From assembly GCA_018821305.1 (NCBI GenBank), contig JAHJMN010000182.1, positions 1 to 46,926 on the forward strand: 46,926 nt of DNA. The letters are read 5' to 3'. Positions 1 to 8,698 of this stretch are shown piece after piece; the stretch's first letter is position 1; each line of letters begins with the position of its first letter. The notes beneath the pieces were generated by a model that worked only from the letters and a program-made list of their open reading frames with translations, made no database searches and was not told the origin of the DNA. A program made the position numbers and the translations under genes. Source of the stretch: Myxococcota bacterium (GTDB lineage: Bacteria > Myxococcota_A > Polyangia > HGW-17).

Positions 1-1
1 C

Positions 2-130
2 TCCAAGATAGTGTCATTTCATGACGAGCGGGTTCTGGGCCTTGCCGGCCCATCACCCTTGACTAAAAAGCCAGCGTTTATTCGTGATGATCATGAGTAT
101 GCAATTCTTTATAAAGTAATGGTTTACTGA
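2..130 (+). CDS. C-terminal end of a truncated unknown protein
   Basis: A frame is open from the left edge of the window to a TGA at 128-130, giving 42 residues that end in AILYKVMVY. The start lies outside the window. The stretch is short, but it is mixed in composition, has no low complexity, and is followed directly by repeat-rich non-coding DNA, which fits a real gene end. I do not recognise the family. It could be a chance open frame. Confidence 0.45.
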   Translation, partial: SKIVSFHDERVLGLAGPSPLTKKPAFIRDDHEYAILYKVMVY

Positions 131-240
131 ATATAAATGACCCCTGATTCCCTGTTCATGAATCTGTTTCTGATTCTGTTTCTGATTCCCTGAAATATTT
201 AAATCCTTATAACTGCATTTAGTTTTGTTAACAATATCAA

Positions 241-265
241 CTAATACGCCTTAACCGAGCAGCAT
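241..265 (+). repeat. 25-bp repeat, inverted copy at 15086-15110
   Basis: Positions 241-265 match the reverse complement of 15086-15110 at 23 of 25 bases, around the core CTAATACGCCTTA. A shorter match (CTACGCCTTAACC) lies at about 33573, inside the second copy of the 275-bp element. All three loci lie beside CCTG-rich DNA, so this appears to be a recurring module of that repeat family. The base run at 138-196, just upstream, is also built of CCTG- and TCTG-containing steps (for example CCCTGATTCCCTGTT). Confidence 0.7.
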
Positions 266-275
266 TGCGGCTACA

Positions 276-550
276 CCGCTTCATGAGTAAAAGGATCGAA
301 ATCTAAAAGTGAATATTTGCTTCCAGCCTTTGTAATTTTACATTGATATTCGATGTTTATGACTTATGACCCTGTCTGCTTGCATTCCGCTGCGCGAAAT
401 TGCGTGCCTGTTTGCCTGACTGTCTGAGTCCCTGTTAGAAAATTTCAGGGATTCAGCTAAACAGTAGCAGGAACAGGAACAGGACAATCAGGGGCTCATT
501 CCTGAAGCATTTCTTTAAAATGATTCACAATCGTATTACTCAGGAAGCGG
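276..550. repeat. 275-bp palindromic intergenic element, copy 1
   Basis: It is bounded by CCGCTTCATGAGTA (276-289) and TACTCAGGAAGCGG (537-550), which are inverted repeats matching at 13 of 14 bases. A block at 294-350 is shared with copy 2 at 33503-33560. The centre is an imperfect hairpin whose left arm is made of CCTG steps and whose right arm is made of CAGG steps (about 408-485). A 22-bp block at 382-403 recurs exactly, but in reverse orientation, at 33677-33698. The element fills the gap between the gene ending at 130 and the convergent response regulator ending at 579. No open frame of note is inside. It resembles a MITE or a large bidirectional terminator-like element. Confidence 0.8.
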
Positions 551-578
551 GCTAAAGAGTTTTAGAATAGTATATTTT

Positions 579-1247
579 TTATTCGAGGGGGATGATGCCT
601 TTGCGGTAACCTTCGGTCACTGCTTCGGTGCGGTTAGTGACATCAAGTTTGGCGTAGATGTGTTCAAGGTGGGTACGTACAGTGGCCATGCTTACACCGG
701 AAATCTGAGCAACTTCCCGATTCGACAAACCTTTGGCAATATACTTAAGAATTTCTTCTTCTCTCGGTGTGAGAGGTGATACTTCATGCGCCACAGGTTC
801 ATCTTTATTGGCCACATCGTTGCCTTCGTGGAAAAAGCGCAGAAGAGAACGGGCAAGGTGAGGCTGAATAATGCTTCCACCAGCGGCAACTTCGTGGATA
901 GCTTCCACCATTTTTGCCATGCTCATACCCTTTAAAAGGTATCCCGCTGCTCCGGCCTTGATAGCTTCAATCACACGGGATTCCTCATCAAAAATGGTAA
1001 ATATAATAATTTCAATTGATTGGTCTTTCTCTTTAACCCGCTTTGTAACTTCAATACCGGAAAAATCCGGAAGTCCCAGATCCAGAAGAATAACGCGTGG
1101 CTTCAGTTTTAATGCCATATCCACGCCTTCTTCACCGTTTGAAGCTAGACCGATTACTTCAATAGTTTCGTTTTTTCTCAGGAGTCTTTCCTGCTGGCGA
1201 CGGATTTCAGGTTCATCTTCAACCAGAAGCACAGTTATTTTATCCAA
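579..1247 (-). CDS. NarL/FixJ-family response regulator
   Basis: A 222-residue DNA-binding response regulator. An N-terminal receiver domain (about 1-120) has the acidic pair D11/E12 and phosphoacceptor D56 in VILLDLGLPD. A C-terminal LuxR-type helix-turn-helix follows (LTPREEEILKYIAKGLSNRE, then VRTHLEHIYAKLDVTNRTEA). The frame is open further upstream, but that part overlaps the preceding gene. I chose the TTG at 1247 because a strong GGAGGAG sits just before it and because LDKITVLLVEDE aligns with normal receiver N-termini. The start lies one base beyond the stop of the metallophosphoesterase, so the pair is almost certainly co-transcribed and translationally coupled. No partner histidine kinase is adjacent. 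The regulated genes cannot be read from the sequence. Confidence 0.9.
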   Translation of the reverse strand: MDKITVLLVEDEPEIRRQQERLLRKNETIEVIGLASNGEEGVDMALKLKPRVILLDLGLPDFSGIEVTKRVKEKDQSIEIIIFTIFDEESRVIEAIKAGAAGYLLKGMSMAKMVEAIHEVAAGGSIIQPHLARSLLRFFHEGNDVANKDEPVAHEVSPLTPREEEILKYIAKGLSNREVAQISGVSMATVRTHLEHIYAKLDVTNRTEAVTEGYRKGIIPLE

Positions 1248-1248
1248 T

Positions 1249-3054
1249 TTATCTCCTCCGGTTATTTTTCTTTTTGCCGTCCTCGATGAAATGGTAGGTT
1301 TCCACATCACGCTTGGGCAGTGCCGCAAGGACATCAAGCATTGCTGGAGGCCAGGCAACACGGATGGCAACGTTACGGTCCGTATCAGCACCAGATCCTT
1401 CACCGTCGTCTGTGCGGCCTTCCTGAAGGTCAAGCAAAGCATAAAAACGGCCAGCTTCAACTGTGGAAGGTGAAGGCATATCAATGTTTACGATTGTGCT
1501 GTATAAAACGCCAGTACCATCTCCGAGATCGGCGATTTCCCAGAAGCGCATCTGCTGTGGCCAGTCAAGAAGGCCTCCGGTCTGAACTTCATGATAGCCA
1601 AACCATGGATCCATTCCGCTGGGAGGATTATGGGGAATTACCTGATGTGTATGATGATGCCCGGTTATGTGAAGAACCACATTGGGACAGGAATTGAGAA
1701 GATTGACCAGGTTATCGGAATTATTTGAGATATCCCGGCTGCAGTGATGGCTAATTATAACAATTAGTTTATTCTGAGCCGTAAGGTTGTCCAGAACATC
1801 CGAAAGCCAATCCAGTTGACTGTTTTCCATATAACCCATAGCAGAAGCTGTGATACCACCGGGATGACTTGTATCAAGACAAACAAGGGCAACGGGGATT
1901 CCCGGAACGGGGTTTTCATCCACATAGTAACTTGTCTGATTATCGAGGTTCATCTGAGAAAAACCGTGACCTGCAGGACCGTTTTTCGTAGAACCCATTA
2001 TCATGGCCATGAAATCCCGACGAGAAAGGTATGCTCGACGGGAATCCGCAACAACGGGTCGACTGTCGTAGAAGTCATCCGTGTGAGGAATATGACAACG
2101 ATCCGGAAGATCGCTGTAACAGTAAGTTTGACCGTCGGAAGCTTCAAGGCATACAGGATCGTCAAAACAAGTGGGGACAACGGCATCAGATAGCCACAAG
2201 GTGGCATTGTCTCCCGTAGGTGAAGCAATTGTAAAATCAAGAGTGTCAAAGTTTCCTAAAACCAGAAGATCGTGATTACCAACGGCAGCATACCATTTTA
2301 CTTCCGGGAGGAAACCCGCAGGCTGGTAAGGATCGTGAGGATCCGGAAGGCCGGCAGCACGGGGATCTTCATCGCTGCCGGTGTCGGGATCAAGGACATT
2401 CCCTTCAAGGGAATCTATAAACCATGAAAGTTCTATGCCCAGATGGTTATCCGTAAGGTCACCAGAAAAAACAACAAAGTCATGAGGCCTTACCGCAGTG
2501 AAAGCATTTATTGTTTCGACTGCCGCAGACAGGATATGGGTACTCCAGGGTTCCTGTGGACGCCAGGCGCTACCTTCGGCGAGGGGTGAATGAATAGATC
2601 GGGCTGGAGATTCCTCGTCGGTAATGTGGATGTCCGTCATATGAGCAAAATACATGAGGGACGAAGCGTTTGCTACACTGCCATTTGAAAGAGCGGCAGC
2701 CCCAAAATCGTCGCGATCGATGTGAGGTTCACCGGGTCCTTTTTTAGTGAGTCCGAACTGAGGCCGAAGATCCTCAAACTGCTCGGTTTCAAGCAGAACA
2801 CCACGAACAGTTTCCGAGGCTGTAGTTGCGGGTCGTTCAGGTGGTGGGCCAATGGAATCGTCGTCGGTGACATCATCAGGAACATCAATGATATCCGTGA
2901 CATCATCCACATCGTGACCAGCATCATTGTTTGAGTTATTTGTATTATTTGAATTGTTAGACGACGTTGTATCGTCGCAGGCAACAATGACTGCAGCGGC
3001 AGCCGAAGACAGAACGAATTCTCTACGATTAAGCGAAAATACAGGTTTTTTCAT
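1249..3054 (-). CDS. Tat-exported metallophosphoesterase lipoprotein
   Basis: A 601-residue calcineurin-like phosphoesterase. The N-terminus has a twin-arginine signal (SLNRREFVLSS) and a lipobox-like VIVAC with Cys26, followed by an Asn/Asp-rich linker, so the enzyme is probably folded in the cytoplasm, exported by Tat and anchored in the envelope. Metal-ligand motifs are in order: MTDIHITD (D141, H143), VFSGDLTDN (D199), AVGNHDL (N260, H261), ISHHCSRD and ITGHHHTHQ. The overall pattern recalls the long Tat-type metallophosphoesterase families (the TIGR03767/TIGR03768 type), but I cannot assign the subfamily. The substrate is unknown. The ATG at 3054 has an AGGAG sequence before it. It is the first gene of a two-gene unit with the response regulator. 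Confidence 0.87.
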   Translation of the reverse strand: MKKPVFSLNRREFVLSSAAAAVIVACDDTTSSNNSNNTNNSNNDAGHDVDDVTDIIDVPDDVTDDDSIGPPPERPATTASETVRGVLLETEQFEDLRPQFGLTKKGPGEPHIDRDDFGAAALSNGSVANASSLMYFAHMTDIHITDEESPARSIHSPLAEGSAWRPQEPWSTHILSAAVETINAFTAVRPHDFVVFSGDLTDNHLGIELSWFIDSLEGNVLDPDTGSDEDPRAAGLPDPHDPYQPAGFLPEVKWYAAVGNHDLLVLGNFDTLDFTIASPTGDNATLWLSDAVVPTCFDDPVCLEASDGQTYCYSDLPDRCHIPHTDDFYDSRPVVADSRRAYLSRRDFMAMIMGSTKNGPAGHGFSQMNLDNQTSYYVDENPVPGIPVALVCLDTSHPGGITASAMGYMENSQLDWLSDVLDNLTAQNKLIVIISHHCSRDISNNSDNLVNLLNSCPNVVLHITGHHHTHQVIPHNPPSGMDPWFGYHEVQTGGLLDWPQQMRFWEIADLGDGTGVLYSTIVNIDMPSPSTVEAGRFYALLDLQEGRTDDGEGSGADTDRNVAIRVAWPPAMLDVLAALPKRDVETYHFIEDGKKKNNRRR

Positions 3055-3509
3055 ATAATAATACTCCTGAGAAGACTCTATTCAGTCTCCAAACCATTGA
3101 TGCAGTGTGTCAAAAACATAAAGCATCCCGCTGTTTTACTTTATTTGATGTGTGGATAAAAATCAACTGGTGTAACAGTTTTTTATTTTTAAACAGTTCG
3201 TGTTCTTAATTGAGGAAAACATGAAATGGATCTATTTCAAAACAAGTTTTTTGTTTTGTTTTGCGGGAAATCTGATAATAATAATCTGAAATTCCGGGGC
3301 CGGATTCGATTTTGTTGCTGTCTTTTAATACAGGTTGTCATGTTTTAACCGAATTTTGAATCAGGACAGTGGCCATAAGATATTGAATTTATAGTACTGG
3401 TCTGTCGGAATTTCCATAAATTCCTTCGCAAAGCGAATTTCAGGACATGAACGGTTTCAAATATCAGTTAAGTCCCCGGTTAAACGCTTTCGGACGGCAG
3501 TAACTAAAT
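3055..3509. other. Non-coding gap between divergent genes
   Basis: These 455 bases separate the metallophosphoesterase (minus) from the kinase (plus), so promoters in both directions are expected here. The half next to the kinase is occupied by a copy of the GTCCTG/CAGGAC repeat (3346-3452). The rest is A+T-rich with no convincing open frame. I could not pick out a trustworthy promoter by eye. Confidence 0.6.
3346..3452 (-). repeat. GTCCTG/CAGGAC intergenic element, long form
   Basis: Its order of blocks matches the copy at 22369-22511: ACCGAATTTTGAATCAGGAC, then AGTGGCC, a TTGAATTT tract, a TTCC...AATTCC hairpin, AAGCGAATTTCAGGACATGAAC. It is the reverse-complement orientation of the copy at 35314-35457. 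The right end CAGGACATGAAC pairs with the family's usual other end, GTTCGTGTCCTG. Confidence 0.7.
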
Positions 3510-5069
3510 ATGAAGTACGATCCATTTCTTGGTAGAACAGTCAACGATAAATTCCGCATTATTGATTTCATCGGACAGGGTGGCATGGGCACCGTTTACC
3601 TGGCGGAACATGAAACTCTTCCCCGAAGATTTGCCATTAAAATCCTGAAAACCGAGTACCTTGAAAATGAACAATTTGTCGAGCGTTTCCGCAGGGAAGC
3701 AATCGCTGCTTCACGCGTCGTTCACCCGAATGTTGTTTACATTACTGACTTCGGTCAACTACCGGAAGGTAACTATTATATAGTAATGGAATACCTTGAA
3801 GGTGAGGGACTCGATAATTTACTGGATTCTCAGGGTAAAATTCCTATCTCACGCGCCCTGCCCATTCTTATGCAGGTTGCAGACGGTCTCGACCATGCTC
3901 ATCGTATGGGTATTGTTCATCGTGATATCAAAGCAGAAAACGTCCTTCTTACGACAGAACGAGGCAAAAAAGATGTTGTAAAACTTCTGGATTTCGGAAT
4001 TGCCCGACTGCTGCTTCCCAATTTCACATCCACGAGAATCACTTCCCATGGTCAGGTTTTTGGTACACCGGAATACATGTCACCGGAGCAAGCCAGTGGG
4101 AAAAATCTTGATGGCCGCAGTGACATATACAGTCTTGGTGTACTGGCGTTTGAACTTGTAACAGGTTCTCCACCTTTCTGGGATGAAGATCCCACGGAAA
4201 TCCTTCAAGCTCATCTCAGTGATCCCCCACCTGCCCCTTCATCACGAGTGCAGGATCAGAATATTCCAAGTCTTTTTGACGCAGTCGTGCTTCGCTGTCT
4301 GGCCAAGGATCCCGCAGAGAGATTTTCAACGGCATCGGAAGTTAGAAATGAACTTCTCCGTGTGCGAAATCTCCTCACTCAGATGGCTGCAGGTGGTAAA
4401 ACTGAAGACAAAATTACTTCTATTTCCTCAGTGGACTATGAATCAGAAGTTAAATCACTGCTCGATAGTGGAAAATCTGCTTTTGCTTTACGTAACGAAC
4501 TACACGAAGTACTGAAGGAACTGGCTTTCAGGCTTATGCAGGACAATATCCTTGATTCCGAGTTTTCCCATGCAGTAGACGAAATCATTACCCATCAGTC
4601 CGCAATTGCAAGTCTCCAATCGACAATTGCTCTCAAGGAACAGGACTTTGAGCGGATCCGTAATGAAATGGGACAACGGGAGAAGAATCTGCGATATGCC
4701 ATTTTAGATCTCAATCAGGAATATCGTTCTGTTGAGTCAAAAAAAGATAAGAATGCCGCTGATAATAAACTCATGGACGATCTTAAATATCAGGTCGAAT
4801 CCTTAAACGGAGCACTAAAAAAGGTCATTGATGACCGACGAACCGCTTTCGTTGATTTGAATCGGGAAATCGATGGTTACAAAAAATCCGTTGAAGACCG
4901 GGAAGCAGAAATCAGCGCCCATTACAGCACCCTCAACTTTGAAATTGAAAAACTCAGAATAGAAGATTCAAGAGCATCCTCCATAAAATTTGCTGCATTA
5001 TTTGAAAAGATGGTTCATCTGCGGACAGCGGTAGAAAAACTGCGTCTTCAGGCCTCAAGTATTGAATAG
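3510..5069 (+). CDS. Hanks-type Ser/Thr protein kinase with coiled-coil tail
   Basis: A 519-residue kinase that looks catalytically complete. The glycine loop is GQGGMG (22-27), the ATP-anchoring lysine is K44 (FAIK), the catalytic loop is HRDIKAEN (137-144), the magnesium loop is DFG (161-163) and the activation segment ends in GTPEYMSPE (185-193). The kinase domain spans about 15-290. From about 355 to 510 the protein is strongly heptad-like and charged, so probably coiled coil. No transmembrane segment is seen, so it should act in the cytoplasm. Its stop lies eight bases before the elongation factor G start, which makes co-transcription likely. Substrate unknown. The start ATG has no strong Shine-Dalgarno sequence. 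Confidence 0.92.
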   Translation: MKYDPFLGRTVNDKFRIIDFIGQGGMGTVYLAEHETLPRRFAIKILKTEYLENEQFVERFRREAIAASRVVHPNVVYITDFGQLPEGNYYIVMEYLEGEGLDNLLDSQGKIPISRALPILMQVADGLDHAHRMGIVHRDIKAENVLLTTERGKKDVVKLLDFGIARLLLPNFTSTRITSHGQVFGTPEYMSPEQASGKNLDGRSDIYSLGVLAFELVTGSPPFWDEDPTEILQAHLSDPPPAPSSRVQDQNIPSLFDAVVLRCLAKDPAERFSTASEVRNELLRVRNLLTQMAAGGKTEDKITSISSVDYESEVKSLLDSGKSAFALRNELHEVLKELAFRLMQDNILDSEFSHAVDEIITHQSAIASLQSTIALKEQDFERIRNEMGQREKNLRYAILDLNQEYRSVESKKDKNAADNKLMDDLKYQVESLNGALKKVIDDRRTAFVDLNREIDGYKKSVEDREAEISAHYSTLNFEIEKLRIEDSRASSIKFAALFEKMVHLRTAVEKLRLQASSIE

Positions 5070-5077
5070 GTAAGAAA

Positions 5078-7156
5078 ATGTCCAAGAAATCCAAACCGGC
5101 CAAATCATCCCGGCGTGATAATATTAGAAATATTGGAATCTGCGCCCATATCGACGCAGGTAAAACTACAGTTTCCGAACGATTCCTGTTTTATTCTGGA
5201 AAAATACACCGAATCGGGGAAGTCCATGACGGCGCAGCTCAGATGGACTGGATGAAACAGGAACAGGATCGCGGTATCACCATAACCGCCGCTGCCACAA
5301 GTATTCAATGGGGAAATTATGAGTATCACCTCATCGACACTCCCGGCCATGTGGATTTTACTATTGAAGTTGAGAGATCCCTGCGAGTCATTGATGGAGC
5401 AATCGTAGTTTTCTGCGCCAAGGGTGGAGTGGAACCGCAGTCGGAGACAGTATGGCATCAAGCGGAGAAATTCAAGGTCCCCCGCATTGTTTTTGTTAAT
5501 AAAATGGACCGCATGGGAGCGGATTTTCAGGCTGTTGTTACTGAAATCAAAGAGAGACTCGGAGGTAATCCTGTCCCTTTACAGATCCCAATAGGAGCGG
5601 AAGATACTTTCAAAGGCATCGTTGACCTTATTGAAATGAAAGCGCTTTACTATTCAGGTCATGAAGAAGACACGCCGACGGAAGGTCCTGTGCCTGCGGA
5701 TCTTATGGATGAGGCAGAAACCCTTCGTGCCGCCCTTGTAGAGTCTGCAGCAGAACAAATTGATGAACTTACTGAAAAATACCTTGAAGAAGGCGATCTT
5801 ACCGTTGACGAAATTCGTCAGGGTCTGCGTGAAGGAACTCTGAAAGGGAGGATTTTCCCGGTACTGACAGGAAGCGCCCTGAAAAATACAGCGGTACGGC
5901 TTCTTATGGACGCAGTTTATCAATATCTTCCATCGCCATCGGATTTACCTCCTATTACTGTCCATAATATCCGGACAAAAGAGGACATGGACCTGACCTG
6001 CGACAGCACCGGCCCTCTGGCTATGCTGGCCTTTAAAGTTCAGATGGATGGTACGCGAAAACAGGTTTATTTCAGAGTATACAGCGGTTCTGTCAATGAA
6101 GGTGACGATATTATAAACGTCAGAGAAAATAAAAAAGAAAAGATTTCCAGACTGTTTCAGGTTCACGCCAACAAAAAGGAAAAACTTGAAAAAGCAATTG
6201 CTGGAGATATTTTCCTGGCGCTGGGCATGAAGAGCGTCATTACCGGTGATACTCTTTGCATGGGCCAGGATCAATTCATGCTGGAGCCAATTGATACTTA
6301 TGAGCCCGTTATATCCATGGCCGTTGAACCGAGGAACATGGAAGAAAAGGAAAAACTTGACCAGGCGGTGGGCCGCATAATGGAAGAGGATCCTACGTTC
6401 CGTGTTCATGATGACCCTGAAACTGGCGAAACACTGATTTCCGGTATGGGGGAACTCCATCTTGAAGTAATCATGGACAGGCTGGTTACTGAATACAATG
6501 TAAATGCCCGTGCGGGAAAACCGCAGGTTGTTTTCCGTGAGACTTTCAATGGGAAAACCGCGTCTGAGGCGATTTTTGAACGAGTTGTGGAAGATGAAGG
6601 CAAGGAAAAGACTATTTTTGGTTCCATTGCCATTGAAGTTACACCATTACCTAGAGAAGCTGGCCTTGAAGTTGAAGTTGATCCTTCCGTTCGTCTGAAA
6701 CTTGCCGATAAGCCTAAGATTCTGGAGGCGGCTGTAAGTGGAGCGCGAGAAGCCGCTCGCTCAAGTGGTGCAAAGGGATATCAAGTGCAGGATGTAAAAG
6801 TCCTGATTACAAATATAGGTCTTAAAGACGGTGTTACTACCGAAGTTGGCTATATTGTTGCAGCTCAGGAAGCATTCCGAAAAGCAGCACAGAAAGATGG
6901 CTGCAAGATTCTTGAACCGATAATGAAACTTGAAATCGTAAGTCCCGAAGCAAACCTTGGTGATGTAATGGGTGATATTGGTCAAAGACGCGGTCGAATT
7001 GAGAATATGGAAATTCGTGGGGATCGCAGGGTTGTTCATGGAGTAGTTCCCCTCCGCAATATGTTTGGATATGCGACGGAACTACGTTCTAAAACAAAGG
7101 CTGCAGCTCAGTTTACAATGAGTTTCCTTCGCTATGGCACCGTCGATGATATTTAA
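5078..7156 (+). CDS. fusA: Translation elongation factor G
   Basis: A 692-residue translational GTPase that drives ribosome translocation. The GTPase motifs are AHIDAGKT (23-30), RGITIT (65-70), DTPGH (87-91) and NKMD (141-144). Length and domain order are normal for EF-G. Later landmarks include [14 protein letters not shown] and the C-terminal [20 protein letters not shown]. It is not next to rpsL, rpsG or tuf as in a typical str operon, but follows a Ser/Thr kinase by eight bases. It may therefore be a second, specialised EF-G copy; the sequence alone does not settle whether it is the housekeeping copy. The protein begins with a basic extension, [14 protein letters not shown]. Confidence 0.95.
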   Translation: MSKKSKPAKSSRRDNIRNIGICAHIDAGKTTVSERFLFYSGKIHRIGEVHDGAAQMDWMKQEQDRGITITAAATSIQWGNYEYHLIDTPGHVDFTIEVERSLRVIDGAIVVFCAKGGVEPQSETVWHQAEKFKVPRIVFVNKMDRMGADFQAVVTEIKERLGGNPVPLQIPIGAEDTFKGIVDLIEMKALYYSGHEEDTPTEGPVPADLMDEAETLRAALVESAAEQIDELTEKYLEEGDLTVDEIRQGLREGTLKGRIFPVLTGSALKNTAVRLLMDAVYQYLPSPSDLPPITVHNIRTKEDMDLTCDSTGPLAMLAFKVQMDGTRKQVYFRVYSGSVNEGDDIINVRENKKEKISRLFQVHANKKEKLEKAIAGDIFLALGMKSVITGDTLCMGQDQFMLEPIDTYEPVISMAVEPRNMEEKEKLDQAVGRIMEEDPTFRVHDDPETGETLISGMGELHLEVIMDRLVTEYNVNARAGKPQVVFRETFNGKTASEAIFERVVEDEGKEKTIFGSIAIEVTPLPREAGLEVEVDPSVRLKLADKPKILEAAVSGAREAARSSGAKGYQVQDVKVLITNIGLKDGVTTEVGYIVAAQEAFRKAAQKDGCKILEPIMKLEIVSPEANLGDVMGDIGQRRGRIENMEIRGDRRVVHGVVPLRNMFGYATELRSKTKAAAQFTMSFLRYGTVDDI

Positions 7157-7240
7157 ACCGCGTCCTGTAATTCAATTCTCTTTTTCATGGTTAGATTTTT
7201 TTACGTATATTGGCACTTTTTAGTTTTATCTTTCATTCGA

Positions 7241-7259
7241 CTCTGACGGGTCAGAGGAG
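7241..7259 (+). promoter_or_regulatory. Hairpin overlapping the speB ribosome-binding site
   Basis: CTCTGA (7241-7246) and TCAGAG (7251-7256) form a perfect six-base stem with loop CGGG. The downstream strand overlaps the Shine-Dalgarno GAGGAG (7254-7259), which is five bases before the ATG at 7265. When folded, the hairpin would hide part of the ribosome-binding site. A role in translational control is inference. Confidence 0.5.
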
Positions 7260-7264
7260 ATATT

Positions 7265-8143
7265 ATGACATATCCCAGAACTGTTCCTTATGGTTTTCTC
7301 GGCACAGGCTTTTCACAAGGTGCACGTGTTGCGGTACTACCCATTCCTTATGATTCAACCACAAGTTATCGTGGTGGTTCCAGAGAAGGCCCATCTGCTA
7401 TTATCGAAGCAAGTCGTAATATGGAAACCTGGGATGAATATCTCGATATGGATCTCAGTGAACTTCCAGTCATTACCCTTGAGCCACTGGAACCTGTTAT
7501 GACAGGCCCAGAGGCCATGACTGAGGCAATCTATCAGGCCGCTATTCATCAGTTGCGTCAGGGACATTTTTTAGTTTCCCTTGGTGGAGAACATTCGGTT
7601 ACAGCGGGTCTTGCGAGGGCTCATAAAGAATATTTCGGTGACGTCAGTTTTCTTCACTTTGATGCTCATGCGGATCTGAGACCGGATTACGAGGGAACAC
7701 TTTACAGTCATGCATGTGCCGGTTCTCGAATGCGAGAACTTGGTCCACACAATGAAGTAGGAATACGCAGTCTAAGTCGAGAAGAAGCAGCTTTTGTAAA
7801 AGAAAATAATTGCAATATAGTCTGGGCCCGGGACATCCTGAAAGCAAAAGATGACTCATGGATGGAAAAGGCGTTGTCCGGACTTACACAAAATGTCTAT
7901 GTTACGATCGATCTTGATGTTTTCGATCCATCAATAATGCCAGCGACAGGTACTCCAGAACCGGGAGGGCTTCTTTATCACCATGTTACTGATTTGCTGG
8001 AACTTTTATGTTCCAGACATAAAGTAATTGGTTTTGATGTCAATGAACTAGCGCCGATTCATGGTATAGTGGCCCCTGACTTCATGTCTGCAAGACTGAT
8101 TCTTCGGTTTTTGGGACTGCTTGTTAAAAACGGACGGTTATAA
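7265..8143 (+). CDS. speB: Agmatinase-like ureohydrolase
   Basis: A 292-residue member of the arginase/agmatinase family, which hydrolyses a guanidino group to urea using two manganese ions. All six expected ligands can be placed: H110 (GGEHSV), D133, H135 and D137 (HFDAHADLR), and D216 and D218 (TIDLDVFDPS). The ending of the motif, MPATGTPEPGG, is typical of agmatinase rather than arginase, suggesting agmatine to putrescine, but other guanidino substrates are possible. It overlaps the next gene by one base (TAATG), so the two are translationally coupled. No arginine decarboxylase gene is in the window. Confidence 0.88.
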   Translation: MTYPRTVPYGFLGTGFSQGARVAVLPIPYDSTTSYRGGSREGPSAIIEASRNMETWDEYLDMDLSELPVITLEPLEPVMTGPEAMTEAIYQAAIHQLRQGHFLVSLGGEHSVTAGLARAHKEYFGDVSFLHFDAHADLRPDYEGTLYSHACAGSRMRELGPHNEVGIRSLSREEAAFVKENNCNIVWARDILKAKDDSWMEKALSGLTQNVYVTIDLDVFDPSIMPATGTPEPGGLLYHHVTDLLELLCSRHKVIGFDVNELAPIHGIVAPDFMSARLILRFLGLLVKNGRL

Positions 8144-8586
8144 TGGAAGTATTGGATAATCCAGATGATATTGATGACTTTATAAAGAGAAATTATACTA
8201 TTATACCGGAAATGTGCCAGGAAAATGTATGGGGAATAGAAGTCGACGGAGAGGCAAACACTTATCGCGTTTCCGTATTCTGGACTGCAGAGCGGATTCT
8301 ATTCGAAATTGGGCCCTATGCTATGGCTCCAAGAAATGAATCATGCGCTGCCCGTATGCATGCATATCTTCTGTACGCATCTAATGAAATGCTCTGGGGT
8401 AATTTTTCTATAAATGAAAAGGGAATTCCTATTTTAAGGATAACCCTTCCACCAGGCCATATTTCCGATGAAAACCTTCGACGTGCAATAGATCATCTAA
8501 TTTACAACGCCGACCTCAATTATTTTAATGTAATCAATCTTGCTAACGACGAACGTGCTCAGATTATCACCGACGACGACGATTAA
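8143..8586 (+). CDS. YbjN-like small protein
   Basis: A 147-residue acidic protein without signal peptide or membrane segment. Its alternating strand and helix pattern (RVSVFWTAERILFEIGPYA, then a helix rich in small residues, then GIPILRITLPP and a C-terminal helix LRRAIDHLIY) resembles the YbjN / type III secretion chaperone-like fold, which is a tentative assignment. The C-terminus ends in an Asp run (TDDDD). The start overlaps the agmatinase stop by one base. The function is unknown; tight coupling suggests it is made together with SpeB. Confidence 0.75.
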   Translation: MEVLDNPDDIDDFIKRNYTIIPEMCQENVWGIEVDGEANTYRVSVFWTAERILFEIGPYAMAPRNESCAARMHAYLLYASNEMLWGNFSINEKGIPILRITLPPGHISDENLRRAIDHLIYNADLNYFNVINLANDERAQIITDDDD

Positions 8587-8603
8587 TCGCGCAAAATGTA
8601 ATC

Positions 8604-8632
8604 CTTCCCAAAGCGAATTACAGGACATGAAC
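8604..8632 (-). repeat. Fragment of the GTCCTG/CAGGAC element
   Basis: Only one end is clear: AAGCGAATTACAGGACATGA followed by AC, as in the copies at 22501 and 3431. The other end is not recognisable, although CTAACTA occurs at 8696-8702. The sequence just downstream (8635-8665) shares a second motif, ACCGCTTCC...GATAGTGACT, with 22179-22206. Confidence 0.5.
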
Positions 8633-8698
8633 CATACCGCTTCCTTAATAATGCGATAGTGACTCGGGTTAAAGAAACGCTTCAGTAAAAAGTACTAA

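Noticed and set aside
138-480. CRISPR-like array in the CCTG-rich DNA
   Set aside because: The steps are short and irregular and form hairpin arms; there are no constant repeats with unique spacers.
1248-1484. N-terminal extension of the response regulator
   Set aside because: It overlaps the metallophosphoesterase gene in another frame; the TTG at 1247 with GGAGGAG gives a normal receiver start.
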